DNA from: RGIG8306 sp964426655
Lineage (GTDB): Bacteria; Bacillota; Clostridia; Lachnospirales; Lachnospiraceae
Reading direction: 5' to 3'
Length of the DNA stretch: 24,834 nt
NCBI GenBank assembly: GCA_964426655.1
Contig: CAYRQT010000031.1
Span: forward strand, 1-24,834
Part shown: in pieces, positions 1-7,913 of the stretch
Layout: each line of letters opens with the position of its first letter
Numbering within the stretch: position 1 is the stretch's first letter
Position numbers and translations under genes: made by a program
Notes under the pieces: generated by a model
Databases searched by the model: none
The model's input: only the letters and a program-made list of their open reading frames with translations
What the model was told of the DNA's origin: nothing

Positions 1-23
1 TGGCGAGTAGGAGTGAATAAAAT

Positions 24-2756
24 TTGGGAATGTTTGAGAAAATTTTTGGAACATACAGTGAAAAGGAAGTAAAGCGATTAAAACCGCTTACTGAAAAAAT
101 AGAAAGCTATTCAGAGGGTTTTAAAAAATTATCTGATGCACAGCTAAGAGAAAAGACGGAAGAATTTAAAAAACGATATAAAAATGGAGAAACTCTTGAC
201 GAACTTTTGCCGGAAAGCTTTGCGGTTGTACGTGAGGCGGCGGACCGCGTGCTGGGAATGAGGCATTATGAGGTTCAGCTTCTCGGCGGGATTGTACTTC
301 ACCAAGGAAGAATTGCTGAGATGAAGACCGGTGAAGGAAAGACACTGGTTGCGACTCTCCCTGCGTACTTGAACGCTCTTTCGGGAGACGGAGTGCATAT
401 TGTCACGGTGAACGATTACCTGGCCACCCGGGACAGTGAATGGATGGGGAAGGTATATAAGTTTCTAGGGCTTTCGGTTGGGCTTATCGTTCATGGCTTA
501 AGGGATGCCGAACGCCGCGAGGCTTATGCATCCGATATTACCTACGGTACCAATAATGAGTTCGGATTTGATTATCTTCGTGACAATATGGTAATCTACA
601 AAGAACAAGCGGTTCAGCGCGGACACAGCTTTGCGATTGTGGACGAGGTTGACTCGATTTTGATTGACGAGGCGCGGACGCCTCTTATTATTTCGGGCGC
701 GGGTGACCAATCCACCAAGCTTTATGAGTTGGCGGATGCTTTTGCAAAGACTTTGAAGCTTGCCAAAGTAAAAGAGGCCGATCTTAAGGAAAGCGACGAT
801 GATATCGACGCTGATTATGTTGATGAAAAAGCAAAGACGGTAACGCTGCTGAAAAGTGGTATTAAAAAGGCAGAGCGTGCGTTTGGCGTGGAAAATTTGG
901 CCGATGCCGAAAATATGACGCTTTCTCACCATATCAATCAGGCAATTCGCGCATATGGTATTATGAAAAAAGACGTCGACTATGTGGTAAAAGACGGTCA
1001 AATTCTTATTGTTGACGAGTTTACCGGGAGATTGATGCCCGGACGCCGTTATTCTGACGGCCTTCATCAGGCAATCGAAGCAAAAGAGCGGGTAAAGGTT
1101 CAACGGGAATCAAAGACCCTCGCTACAATTACTTTCCAGAATTATTTCAGACTCTACACGAAGCTTTCCGGTATGACCGGTACCGCTTTAACAGAGGAAA
1201 ATGAATTTCGCGAGATCTACAAGCTTGATGTTATCGAGATTCCTACAAATAAGCCGATGGTAAGAAAGGATCTACCTGACAATGTTTATCGGACGAAGAA
1301 TGGAAAAATAAAAAGCGTCATTGAGGAAATAAAAACCGCCTATGAGACGCATCGCCCTATCCTTGTAGGTACAGCCTCAATTGAGAATTCTGAGGAATTT
1401 TCGGCTGCTCTAAAGAAAAACGGAGTACCGCATCAGGTATTGAACGCAAAGTTCCATGAAAAAGAAGCGCAAATCATTTCTCAGGCAGGAAAGCTGGGCG
1501 CCGTTACGATTGCTACGAATATGGCCGGTCGTGGTACGGATATTATGCTTGGCGGCAACGCGGAATTTATGGCCAAGGCTGAGATGGAAAAACAAGGCTT
1601 TACCGAAGAACAGATAAGCGACGCAACGGCATATTTTGAGACAGACAGTGAAGAAATTTTAAATGCCAGAAAAATTTACAAAGAGCTTTGTAAAAAATAT
1701 AAGGCTGAGACGGACGAGGAGGCCAAAAAAGTAAAGGAACTTGGCGGACTTTTAATTCTTGGCACAGAGCGTCACGAAGCACGCCGTATTGATAACCAGC
1801 TTCGTGGACGTGCCGGCCGTCAGGGCGACCCGGGTACAACAAAGTTTTGCATCTCGCTTGAAGACGATCTTATGCGTTTGTTCGGCGGCGAAAAGATGAT
1901 GGGCATGATTGAAAGCATGGGTCTCCCGGAGGATGAGCCGATAGAGCACAAAATGCTTTCCAATGCGATAGAGCAGGCACAAAAGCGTATAGAAGCGAGA
2001 AACTTCGATACTCGTAAACATGTACTTCTATACGACGATGTTATGAATAAGCAACGTGAAATTATCTACGACCAACGTAGAAAAGTCCTCGACGGCGAAA
2101 ATATGCAAGATGCCGTATGGAAGATGGTTGAAGACACGATTGACGCCGCTATCACGCGCCATATCGGTGCGGAGACTGTGCCGGACAATTGGGATTTCGA
2201 AGGGCTGAAATTGGAATTCGGAGAGCTGTTTTTGAAGCCTGAGGATCTTAACTATACGGTTAGTGACTTTGACCGCTTGAAGAAAAATACCATTAAAGAG
2301 CTTCTCATTTCCCGAGCAAAGGAAAAGTATGCTGAAAAGGAACTTGAGATTGGCGAAACAAATATGCGCGAGCTGGAGAGAGTTATTTTGCTCCAGGTAG
2401 TCGATTCCAAATGGATGAATCATATCGACGATATGGATCGCCTTCGTCAGGGGATTACGCTTCGGGCTTATGGTCAGCAGGATCCTGTTACCGAATATAA
2501 ATTCGAAGGGTACAACATGTTCGAGGCGATGATCGAGAGCATTAAAGAGGATACGACGAAGTATCTCTTTACCGTTCGCATTAGAAATGATTCTGAAATT
2601 AAGCGTACCTCTCAAGCCTCTGATATACAGGCATCACACGGAGACGATGCAGGCGAAACAAGGAACGAGCCGGTTAGAAAGGGAGAAAAAATCGGAAGAA
2701 ATGACCCCTGTCCCTGCGGCAGCGGCAAAAAATATAAAAAGTGCTGCGGAAGATAA
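24..2756 (+). CDS. secA: Preprotein translocase ATPase SecA
   Basis: SecA is the cytoplasmic motor that uses ATP to push unfolded preproteins through the SecYEG channel. The 910-residue length is normal for the family. The Walker A motif MKTGEGKT lies at about residues 100-107 and the Walker B segment VDEVDSILIDEARTP begins at about residue 206. Helicase motifs NMAGRGTDI and QLRGRAGRQGDPG follow in the second motor domain. The C-terminus ends in the zinc-binding SEC-C tail CPCGSGKKYKKCC. The start is a TTG with AGGAG ten bases upstream. An ATG two codons later (base 30) is possible, but it sits 16 bases from that AGGAG, and clostridial SecA proteins commonly begin M-G-x-F-E-K-I-F-G, which fits the TTG. 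It belongs to the low-GC left part of the window and converges on nth across a shared terminator. Confidence 0.97.
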   Translation: MGMFEKIFGTYSEKEVKRLKPLTEKIESYSEGFKKLSDAQLREKTEEFKKRYKNGETLDELLPESFAVVREAADRVLGMRHYEVQLLGGIVLHQGRIAEMKTGEGKTLVATLPAYLNALSGDGVHIVTVNDYLATRDSEWMGKVYKFLGLSVGLIVHGLRDAERREAYASDITYGTNNEFGFDYLRDNMVIYKEQAVQRGHSFAIVDEVDSILIDEARTPLIISGAGDQSTKLYELADAFAKTLKLAKVKEADLKESDDDIDADYVDEKAKTVTLLKSGIKKAERAFGVENLADAENMTLSHHINQAIRAYGIMKKDVDYVVKDGQILIVDEFTGRLMPGRRYSDGLHQAIEAKERVKVQRESKTLATITFQNYFRLYTKLSGMTGTALTEENEFREIYKLDVIEIPTNKPMVRKDLPDNVYRTKNGKIKSVIEEIKTAYETHRPILVGTASIENSEEFSAALKKNGVPHQVLNAKFHEKEAQIISQAGKLGAVTIATNMAGRGTDIMLGGNAEFMAKAEMEKQGFTEEQISDATAYFETDSEEILNARKIYKELCKKYKAETDEEAKKVKELGGLLILGTERHEARRIDNQLRGRAGRQGDPGTTKFCISLEDDLMRLFGGEKMMGMIESMGLPEDEPIEHKMLSNAIEQAQKRIEARNFDTRKHVLLYDDVMNKQREIIYDQRRKVLDGENMQDAVWKMVEDTIDAAITRHIGAETVPDNWDFEGLKLEFGELFLKPEDLNYTVSDFDRLKKNTIKELLISRAKEKYAEKELEIGETNMRELERVILLQVVDSKWMNHIDDMDRLRQGITLRAYGQQDPVTEYKFEGYNMFEAMIESIKEDTTKYLFTVRIRNDSEIKRTSQASDIQASHGDDAGETRNEPVRKGEKIGRNDPCPCGSGKKYKKCCGR

Positions 2757-2806
2757 AAATAGCAGGATTTATAAGACTTGTTACCGATATAACAAGAGGA
2801 CAAAAC

Positions 2807-2845
2807 AAAAGGCAGAAACGAAAAAAACTTCGTTTCTGCCTTGCT
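2807..2845. terminator. Bidirectional terminator between secA and nth
   Basis: A 12-bp perfect stem (GGCAGAAACGAA with TTCGTTTCTGCC, arms 2811-2822 and 2829-2840) has a short A-rich loop. It is flanked by A-rich bases on the left and T-rich bases on the right, so it can end transcription in both directions. It lies between the convergent ends of secA and nth. Confidence 0.8.
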
Positions 2846-2860
2846 TTATCTAAAGATGAT

Positions 2861-3484
2861 TTAGAGTTTCTTTTTGCAGTAAGGGGAGAGACTGCATTCT
2901 TCGCAGAGAGGCTTTCTTGCGGAACAGACCAGTCGACCGTGACGGACAAGCCGATGGCAAAAATCCCGTTGTTCTTCGGGGGGAATCAATTCCTTTAGGC
3001 GAAGCTCTACCTTTACAGGGTCCTTGGAATCGCAAAGCCCCAGCCTGTTTGAAAGCCGTATGCAATGAGTATCGGCAATAATTGCGGGCTTATCATAGAT
3101 ATCCCCCAAAATAAGATTTGCGGTTTTCCGCCCTACTCCCGGAAGCGTTAGAAGCTCCTCCATGGTATCCGGAACTACCCCTCCGAATTTTGAGAGAAGC
3201 ATATTGGCGGAATCTTTAATATTCTGGGCCTTTACCTTGTACACCCCGCAAGGATGAACGATTTCTTCCAAGTCTTTTATATTACAATCAGCAATTTCAT
3301 TAAGAGTTTTATACTTATTGTATAGAATTTTCGTCACTTCATTGACGCGTTTATCGGTGCACTGTGCGGAAAGTCTTGTCGCAAACAAAAGTTCATAGTC
3401 TTTTTGATGGATAAGCTCGCATTTAACGTCGGGATATTCTCTTTTTAATGTTTCTATCATCTGTAAGATTTCGTTATTAGCCAT
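2861..3484 (-). CDS. nth: Endonuclease III (DNA glycosylase/AP lyase)
   Basis: This base-excision repair enzyme removes oxidised pyrimidines and cleaves abasic sites by beta-elimination. It has 207 residues, close to the E. coli enzyme at 211. The helix-hairpin-helix LPGVGRKTAN carries the catalytic Lys120, and the catalytic Asp138 is in ADTH. The four [4Fe-4S] ligands are Cys187, Cys194, Cys197 and Cys203 near the C-terminus. These numbers match the E. coli enzyme. The gene is divergent from glyA and converges on secA. An extended -10 element lies about 24 bases before the ATG. Confidence 0.96.
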   Translation of the reverse strand: MANNEILQMIETLKREYPDVKCELIHQKDYELLFATRLSAQCTDKRVNEVTKILYNKYKTLNEIADCNIKDLEEIVHPCGVYKVKAQNIKDSANMLLSKFGGVVPDTMEELLTLPGVGRKTANLILGDIYDKPAIIADTHCIRLSNRLGLCDSKDPVKVELRLKELIPPEEQRDFCHRLVRHGRLVCSARKPLCEECSLSPYCKKKL

Positions 3485-3507
3485 AAATTCACCGCCTTAT
3501 AAAGACA

Positions 3508-3516
3508 ATTATAGCA
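3508..3516 (-). promoter_or_regulatory. Extended -10 promoter element for nth
   Basis: On the reverse strand the sequence reads TGCTATAAT, a perfect -10 hexamer with the TGn extension, about 24 bases upstream of the nth ATG. I see no convincing -35 box, which extended -10 promoters can lack. Confidence 0.5.
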
Positions 3517-3552
3517 TAAAATGACGGTTTTTGAAATTCTTTAAAATATCTC

Positions 3553-3581
3553 TTAAAATCCGTGATCCTTTATAGTATAAT
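3553..3581 (+). promoter_or_regulatory. Sigma-A type promoter for glyA
   Basis: A consensus -10 TATAAT (3576-3581) is preceded at 17 bases by TTAAAA (3553-3558), a partial -35 match. The start site would give a leader of about 40 bases before the glyA ATG. The two divergent promoters fit within the 145-base nth-glyA gap. Confidence 0.5.
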
Positions 3582-3629
3582 CAAAAGTAAAGATCCTTAA
3601 AACAACGTATTTTTGGGAGGAGAAAAGAA

Positions 3630-4883
3630 ATGTCCAGCAGAGTAGAAGAGCTTTTAGAGTTTTTAAAGGGAGCGGATCCCGAGGTAGGAGAGGCACTGGT
3701 TGCTGAGTTTGATCGCCAGCAAGGGAATATTGAACTGATCGCTTCGGAAAATATTGTAAGCGTACCTGTTATGCAGGCTATGGGCACTCATCTTACAAAT
3801 AAATATGCGGAAGGCTTCCCGGGAAAACGTTATTACGGCGGTTGCGAGTGCGTGGATGTCGTAGAAAATATTGCAATAGAACGCGCTAAAAAATTGTTTG
3901 GAGCGGAGCATGCAAATGTGCAGCCTCATAGTGGTGCACAGGCAAATTATGCGGTTTACTTTGCTCTTTGCAACCCCGGAGATACTGTTCTTGGAATGAA
4001 TCTTGCACACGGCGGACATTTAACACATGGAAGCCCTGTGAATTTTTCGGGGAAATATTATAATATTGTCCCCTACGGCGTTGACGACGTAACTCATGCG
4101 ATTAATTATGATGAAGTAGAGCGTTTGGCAAAGGAAAACAAGCCCAAAATGATTATAGCCGGAGGAAGTGCTTATCCGGGGGCAATTGATTTTGAACGCT
4201 TCTCTAAAATTGCAAAAGAAGTAGGCGCATACCTTTTCGTGGATATGGCACACATTGCAGGGCTCGTTGCGGCGGGACTTCATCAGAATCCTGTACTTTA
4301 TGCGGATGTTGTTACCACAACTACCCACAAAACTTTACGCGGACCCCGCGGAGGAATGATTTTGTGCAAAGAGGAGTTTGCAAAGCAGATAGATAAAGCA
4401 ATTTTCCCGGGTAGCCAGGGCGGACCGCTTGAGCATATTATCGCGGCAAAAGCAATTGCATTCGGCGAAGCGTTAAAGCCGGAGTTTAAGGAATATCAGA
4501 GCCAGATTCTTAAGAATGCGAAAGCAATGGCTGCGGCGCTTATGAAGGAAGGTTTTGACCTTGTTTATCATGGTACGGACAATCATCTTATGCTGGTAGA
4601 TCTTAGAAACTTTAAGACAACCGGAAAAGTCGCTGAGAAAAAGCTTGATGAAGTCCGGATTACAGCAAATAAAAATGCAATCCCGAACGATCCGGAGAGC
4701 CCGTTCATCACAAGCGGAATTAGGGTGGGAACACCGGCAGTTACGACCAGAGGATTTAAAGAAGCAGACTGTGAAAAGGTCGCAAAGCTTATTTCTCTCG
4801 CGCTTTCTGATTTTGATAAGAATAAAGACACCGTGCGCGCCGAAGTAAAAGCTCTTTGCGATAAATATCCGATCTATAGATAA
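3630..4883 (+). CDS. glyA: Serine hydroxymethyltransferase
   Basis: This PLP enzyme interconverts serine and glycine using tetrahydrofolate and is the main source of one-carbon units. Its 417 residues match the bacterial family. The motif TTTTHKTLRGPRGG holds the PLP-binding lysine, Lys234. The N-terminal IELIASEN and the GKRYYGGCECVD segments are typical. The ATG follows a strong GGGAGGAG ribosome binding site. A strong terminator follows, so it is probably a single-gene transcript. Confidence 0.97.
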   Translation: MSSRVEELLEFLKGADPEVGEALVAEFDRQQGNIELIASENIVSVPVMQAMGTHLTNKYAEGFPGKRYYGGCECVDVVENIAIERAKKLFGAEHANVQPHSGAQANYAVYFALCNPGDTVLGMNLAHGGHLTHGSPVNFSGKYYNIVPYGVDDVTHAINYDEVERLAKENKPKMIIAGGSAYPGAIDFERFSKIAKEVGAYLFVDMAHIAGLVAAGLHQNPVLYADVVTTTTHKTLRGPRGGMILCKEEFAKQIDKAIFPGSQGGPLEHIIAAKAIAFGEALKPEFKEYQSQILKNAKAMAAALMKEGFDLVYHGTDNHLMLVDLRNFKTTGKVAEKKLDEVRITANKNAIPNDPESPFITSGIRVGTPAVTTRGFKEADCEKVAKLISLALSDFDKNKDTVRAEVKALCDKYPIYR

Positions 4884-4906
4884 GAAAAATTTCCTTGAGA
4901 ATCACG

Positions 4907-4937
4907 AAAGTCCGGCGCAGCTTTGCGTCGGACTTTT
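4907..4937 (+). terminator. Intrinsic terminator after glyA
   Basis: A 12-bp stem (AAGTCCGGCGCA with TGCGTCGGACTT, one G-T wobble) with a four-base loop is followed by a short T run. Any RarA start upstream of 4977 would fall inside or just after this hairpin, which supports the start at 4977. Confidence 0.8.
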
Positions 4938-4976
4938 CAAAAATTCTCAGATGTTTTAACGAAGGGAGGGAATCTA

Positions 4977-5288
4977 ATGGAAGGAACCTTTGCAGACCGT
5001 ATTCGGCCGAAAACATTGGACGAAGTAGTCGGTCAAAAAAAACTTGTCTCCGAAAATGGAATATTGCGGGGATTTATTCGTGAGAAAAACCTTCCCAATA
5101 TGGTTTTTTATGGTCCGTCCGGCACGGGAAAAACAACGACCGCCGAAATATTGGCGTCGGGGACGGAGAAAAAACTCATTCGCCTGAATGGTACAACGGC
5201 ATCTGTTGCGGATATTAAGGCGGCAACAGAGCAGATTGGGACTTTTATGGCCCCAAACGGGATTCTTTTGTTTCTGGATGAAATCCAC
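4977..5288 (+). CDS. rarA: RarA/MgsA-type AAA+ ATPase, N-terminal fragment only
   Basis: RarA (MgsA) is an AAA+ ATPase related to clamp loaders that acts at stalled replication forks. Only the first 104 of roughly 420-440 residues are present. They include the N-terminal FADRIRPKTLDEVVGQ, the Walker A motif GPSGTGKT (residues 46-53) and the Walker B motif LLFLDEIH ending at residue 104. The family normally continues RFNKAQQD or similar. Here the frame runs on for about 49 unrelated residues, which are the antisense of metE, to a stop at about 5435. The ATG at 4977 has GGGAGGG eight bases upstream. The break coincides with the break in metE on the other strand, so I read it as an assembly join and not as a natural truncation. 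Confidence 0.85.
5277..5288. other. Probable chimeric join between two genomes
   Basis: The 12 bases GATGAAATCCAC encode Asp-Glu-Ile-His of the RarA Walker B motif on the plus strand. On the minus strand they encode Val-Asp-Phe-Ile of MetE. Left of this point only RarA matches its family, and right of it only MetE does. GC content and codon choice change at the same place. A short shared word joining two broken genes is typical of an assembler join. Confidence 0.8.
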
Positions 5289-6659
5289 ATAGGCTTCCCG
5301 GGACAGCTCTCCTTTTTTGAAGGCTGCGCGCTGACGTTTTACCTCTATGGTCTGGGGAAAAGAGCCAATAGTGGTTGTGGGGAAAAGGGGCAGTTTAAAG
5401 CGGGATTTCTGGGTTGCTTCTCTTTGGGAAAATGAAGGCTGTCGTACAAAATCCGTTTCCTTAATGGCCTGTACCCTGGCTTCGACGGCTGGATTTGTGC
5501 AATCCGGTCGGGAAGAAAAGAGGCGCAGGTTTTCCTGGTACAGAGGCGAAGCCTCCCCGTCTTCCTGTGTCAGTGTTTTTAGTTCCTCCAGTTCCGTCAA
5601 TTTTTCCTGGGCAAAAGCAAAGTGGGATTTATAGGCTTCCGGCAGTCTGGTCTCCTGTTTCAGACTGTAGGGCACATGTAGCAGGGAGCAGGAGGTATTT
5701 ATGACCGTTTCGATTTGCAGGGACTGCAATTTACGAAGAATCTCCAGGGTTTTGGCATAGGAATTGCGCCAGATATTTTTTCCATTTACCACACCTGCAA
5801 ATAAAATCTGCTTGGCAGGAAAGCCTTGAGATGTCACAAGCTGCAGGGTCTTTCTTCCTTCTGCGAAATCCAGACCAATGCCATCAAAGGGGAGGGCAAT
5901 GACCTGGGCATAGCAGTCTCTGATGTCCCCAAAGTAGGTCTGCAGTAAAATATGAGTCTCTTTTTTGGCAGATAAAATGGAGGTGTAGAGGGCCTGGAAC
6001 AATGCCAGATCCTTCGGGCTCAGGTCATATACAAGGCAGGGCTCATCAAATTGAATCCATTGTGCCCCGGCTTCTTCCAATTGGTGCAAAAGCTGAATAT
6101 AGGCTTTGATTAATGCAGGGGCATAATCTGAAAGGGTTTTTTCCGCCGGAAATTTGCAGAGTTTTAAAAAAGTGTAGGCTCCAACAATGACAGGCTTTGT
6201 CTCTACGCCCAGCGCTCTGGCCTCCAGAAAGGCTTCTTTGGGTGCGTTTCCTGCAAGAAATATTTCTGTATCTGTCTCCAGTTCCGGCACAATATAATGG
6301 TAATTGGTATTGAACCATTTTTTCATGGGAAGGGCTTTCACATCCCCTTCCTCCCCCTGATATCCTCTGGCCATGGCAAAATAGGTGTCCAGGGGAGACA
6401 GATTCAGCGCCTGATAACGTTTGGGCACTACGTTGAACAAAACTGCCGTATCCAGCAGATTGTCATAAAAGGAAAAATCATTGGATGGGATAAAGTCCAG
6501 CCCGGAGGCCTTTTCCAAAAGCCACTGCTCCTTTCGGATATGGGCTGCCGTATCCTGCAGCTGCTCTGCAGAAATTTCTTTTCGGAAATATTTCTCTGAT
6601 GCAAATTTCAATTCACGAAGTCCCCCCACCCGGGGATAGCCTACAACGGATGTACGCAT
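5277..6659 (-). CDS. metE: Cobalamin-independent methionine synthase, C-terminal half missing
   Basis: MetE transfers the methyl group of 5-methyltetrahydropteroyl-triglutamate to homocysteine to make methionine. About 460 of roughly 750 residues are present. The N-terminal barrel starts GYPRVGGLRELK and includes KWFNTNYHYIVPE, QFDEPCLV and INTSCSLLHVP. The linker RFKLPLFPTTTIGSFPQT opens the C-terminal barrel. Homology stops at AYVDFI, so the zinc-binding His/Cys/Glu/Cys ligands and the catalytic barrel are absent. The reverse reading frame continues into antisense rarA. The start is the ATG at 6659, nine bases after AGAGAGG; a GTG two codons earlier is too close to that site. A LysR gene lies upstream on the same strand, separated by a terminator hairpin. 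Confidence 0.9.
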
Positions 6660-6703
6660 ACTCACTTACCTCTCTTCTTGATAATGAAATGAATACAGGA
6701 AAG

Positions 6704-6752
6704 AAAAGCCCTGCCTGTTCACTACAGATACTGTAGCACAGGCAGGGCTTTT
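6704..6752 (-). terminator. Large hairpin between lysR and metE: terminator or attenuator
   Basis: A 15-bp perfect stem (AAAAGCCCTGCCTGT with ACAGGCAGGGCTTTT) holds an inner 6-bp CTACAG/CTGTAG hairpin. On the minus strand it is followed by a T-rich stretch. It lies downstream of lysR and only 44 bases before the metE ATG. It could end the lysR transcript or act as an attenuator for read-through into metE. I saw no SAM riboswitch or T-box features here. Confidence 0.75.
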
Positions 6753-6792
6753 CAGATAATACATCTTATGGATGGATAAACATAGAAAGAAA

Positions 6793-7704
6793 CTATGATA
6801 AGTAGGTAGAAATATAACTGGTCAAATGGTGCAAATACCGTTCGCTTATGGGGGACAGAGGCCGGCCTGCAGGGGAAATATACCCTATTTCCATTTCTTC
6901 CGGGCTTTCCAGGGGAATGGAAACAATGTCCGTGCCGTTTAAATCCCGGCTGAGAATGCCAGAGGAAATGGTGTAGCCATCCAGCCCAATCAGCAGATTA
7001 AAAAGAGTGGCCCGATCTGTAACAATAATGCTTTTGGGACTTTCCTCCGTAATATGCAGCTCTTCTGCATAATAAAAAGAATTGTTGATGCCCTGCTCAT
7101 AAGAAAGTCTGGGGTAATCCCGAAGATCCTGCAAGGTAACCGTGGCTTTCCCGGCCAGAGGATTGTAGCGGCTCACGAATACATGTGGGAGGGCTGAAAA
7201 AAGGGGAGTGAATTTTAAATCTGCATTCTGGAGAATATGTAAAATCACATCCCGGTTAAAATGGCTCAGAAACAAAACACCCAGTTCACTGCGAAAGGTA
7301 CGTACGTCTTCTACAATGTCATGGGTACGGGATTCCCGCAGGGTAAATTCATACTTTTTTTCACCATATTCCCTGACCAATGCCACAAAGGCATTGACCA
7401 CAAAAACATAGTGTTGGGAAGAAATGGAAAAAACCCGGCGAATGGCCTCTTTTTGTTTGTATTGCTGCTCCAGCAAATCTGCCTGTTCCACCACCTGACG
7501 GGCGTAGGAGAGAAACTTTGTGCCACTTTCTGACAGATAAACCCCTTTGTTGTTCCGATAAAAGATGGGAATGCCCATCTCTTTTTCCAAATCAGAGACG
7601 GATTTGGACAAACTGGGCTGAGCTACCAGCAACTTCTGTGCGGCAGAGGTAATGGAGCCGGACTCTGCAATGGCGATCACGTACTTGAGCTGTTGTAGGG
7701 TCAT
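6793..7704 (-). CDS. LysR-family transcriptional regulator
   Basis: This is a DNA-binding regulator of 303 residues, the usual size for the LysR family. The N-terminal winged helix-turn-helix spans about residues 1-60 (SITSAAQKLLVAQPSLSKSV, then FYRNNKGVYLSESG). The rest is an effector-binding domain of the periplasmic-protein fold. The chosen ATG at 7704 follows GGAGG; the longer frame from 7734 lacks this support. It lies just upstream of metE on the same strand and divergent from the hydroxyproline operon. It might control metE, as MetR does in other bacteria, or the divergent operon, or itself. The effector cannot be told from sequence. Confidence 0.92.
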   Translation of the reverse strand: MTLQQLKYVIAIAESGSITSAAQKLLVAQPSLSKSVSDLEKEMGIPIFYRNNKGVYLSESGTKFLSYARQVVEQADLLEQQYKQKEAIRRVFSISSQHYVFVVNAFVALVREYGEKKYEFTLRESRTHDIVEDVRTFRSELGVLFLSHFNRDVILHILQNADLKFTPLFSALPHVFVSRYNPLAGKATVTLQDLRDYPRLSYEQGINNSFYYAEELHITEESPKSIIVTDRATLFNLLIGLDGYTISSGILSRDLNGTDIVSIPLESPEEMEIGYISPAGRPLSPISERYLHHLTSYISTYLS

Positions 7705-7744
7705 GAGGGCCTCCTTTCCGACAAGATTCTGCAATGTTTTCTAT

Positions 7745-7772
7745 AACATAGCATATATATCGGAAAAGTAAA
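7745..7772 (-). promoter_or_regulatory. Possible promoter for the lysR gene at 6793-7704
   Basis: On the reverse strand TTTACT and TATGTT are 16 bases apart, and TGC precedes the -10 hexamer as an extended -10. The match is modest. Confidence 0.3.
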
Positions 7773-7793
7773 ATATGATTTTGGAAAAAACCT

Positions 7794-7817
7794 TTAATAA
7801 ATTTGGATTTTTATTAA
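7794..7817. promoter_or_regulatory. A/T-rich inverted repeat upstream of the hydroxyproline promoter
   Basis: Eight-base perfect arms, TTAATAAA and TTTATTAA, are separated by eight bases. The repeat lies in the 209-base gap between lysR and the activase gene, about 27 bases before the activase -35 box. The position suits a LysR-type activator site, but A/T-rich dyads arise easily by chance. Confidence 0.3.
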
Positions 7818-7843
7818 TATAGTAAGGTATTTCTGAAAATCTA

Positions 7844-7872
7844 TTGACCCATTTGCCTCAAAAAACTACTAT
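7844..7872 (+). promoter_or_regulatory. Promoter of the activase-hypD-tetR operon
   Basis: TTGACC (7844-7849) and TACTAT (7867-7872) are separated by exactly 17 bases, close to the sigma-A consensus. The -10 box directly touches the large palindrome at 7872-7897, a layout expected for repression. Confidence 0.7.
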
Positions 7873-7897
7873 AGACCGTAGTCTAGACTGCGGTCTA
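7872..7897. promoter_or_regulatory. 26-bp palindromic operator, probably for the operon's TetR repressor
   Basis: The 13-base half TAGACCGTAGTCT is followed by AGACTGCGGTCTA. The dyad is perfect except for one base pair. It begins at the last base of the -10 box and covers the likely transcription start, ending 16 bases before the activase ATG. Size and symmetry suit a TetR dimer or pair of dimers. A TetR gene is the last gene of the operon, which suggests autoregulation relieved by a pathway metabolite. Confidence 0.7.
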
Positions 7898-7913
7898 CAA
7901 GAAAGGAGCGGAC

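Noticed and set aside
4974..5276. The C-terminal extension of the metE reading frame
   Set aside because: This stretch is antisense rarA sequence and matches nothing in MetE.
4923..5435. A 170-residue open frame that looks like a RarA fragment with a new C-terminal domain
   Set aside because: The first 18 codons overlap the glyA terminator and lack a ribosome binding site; everything after 5288 is antisense metE, not a domain.
6660..6792. A SAM riboswitch or T-box leader for metE
   Set aside because: The gap is too short and shows only one nested terminator-like hairpin, with no T-box or S-box core motifs.
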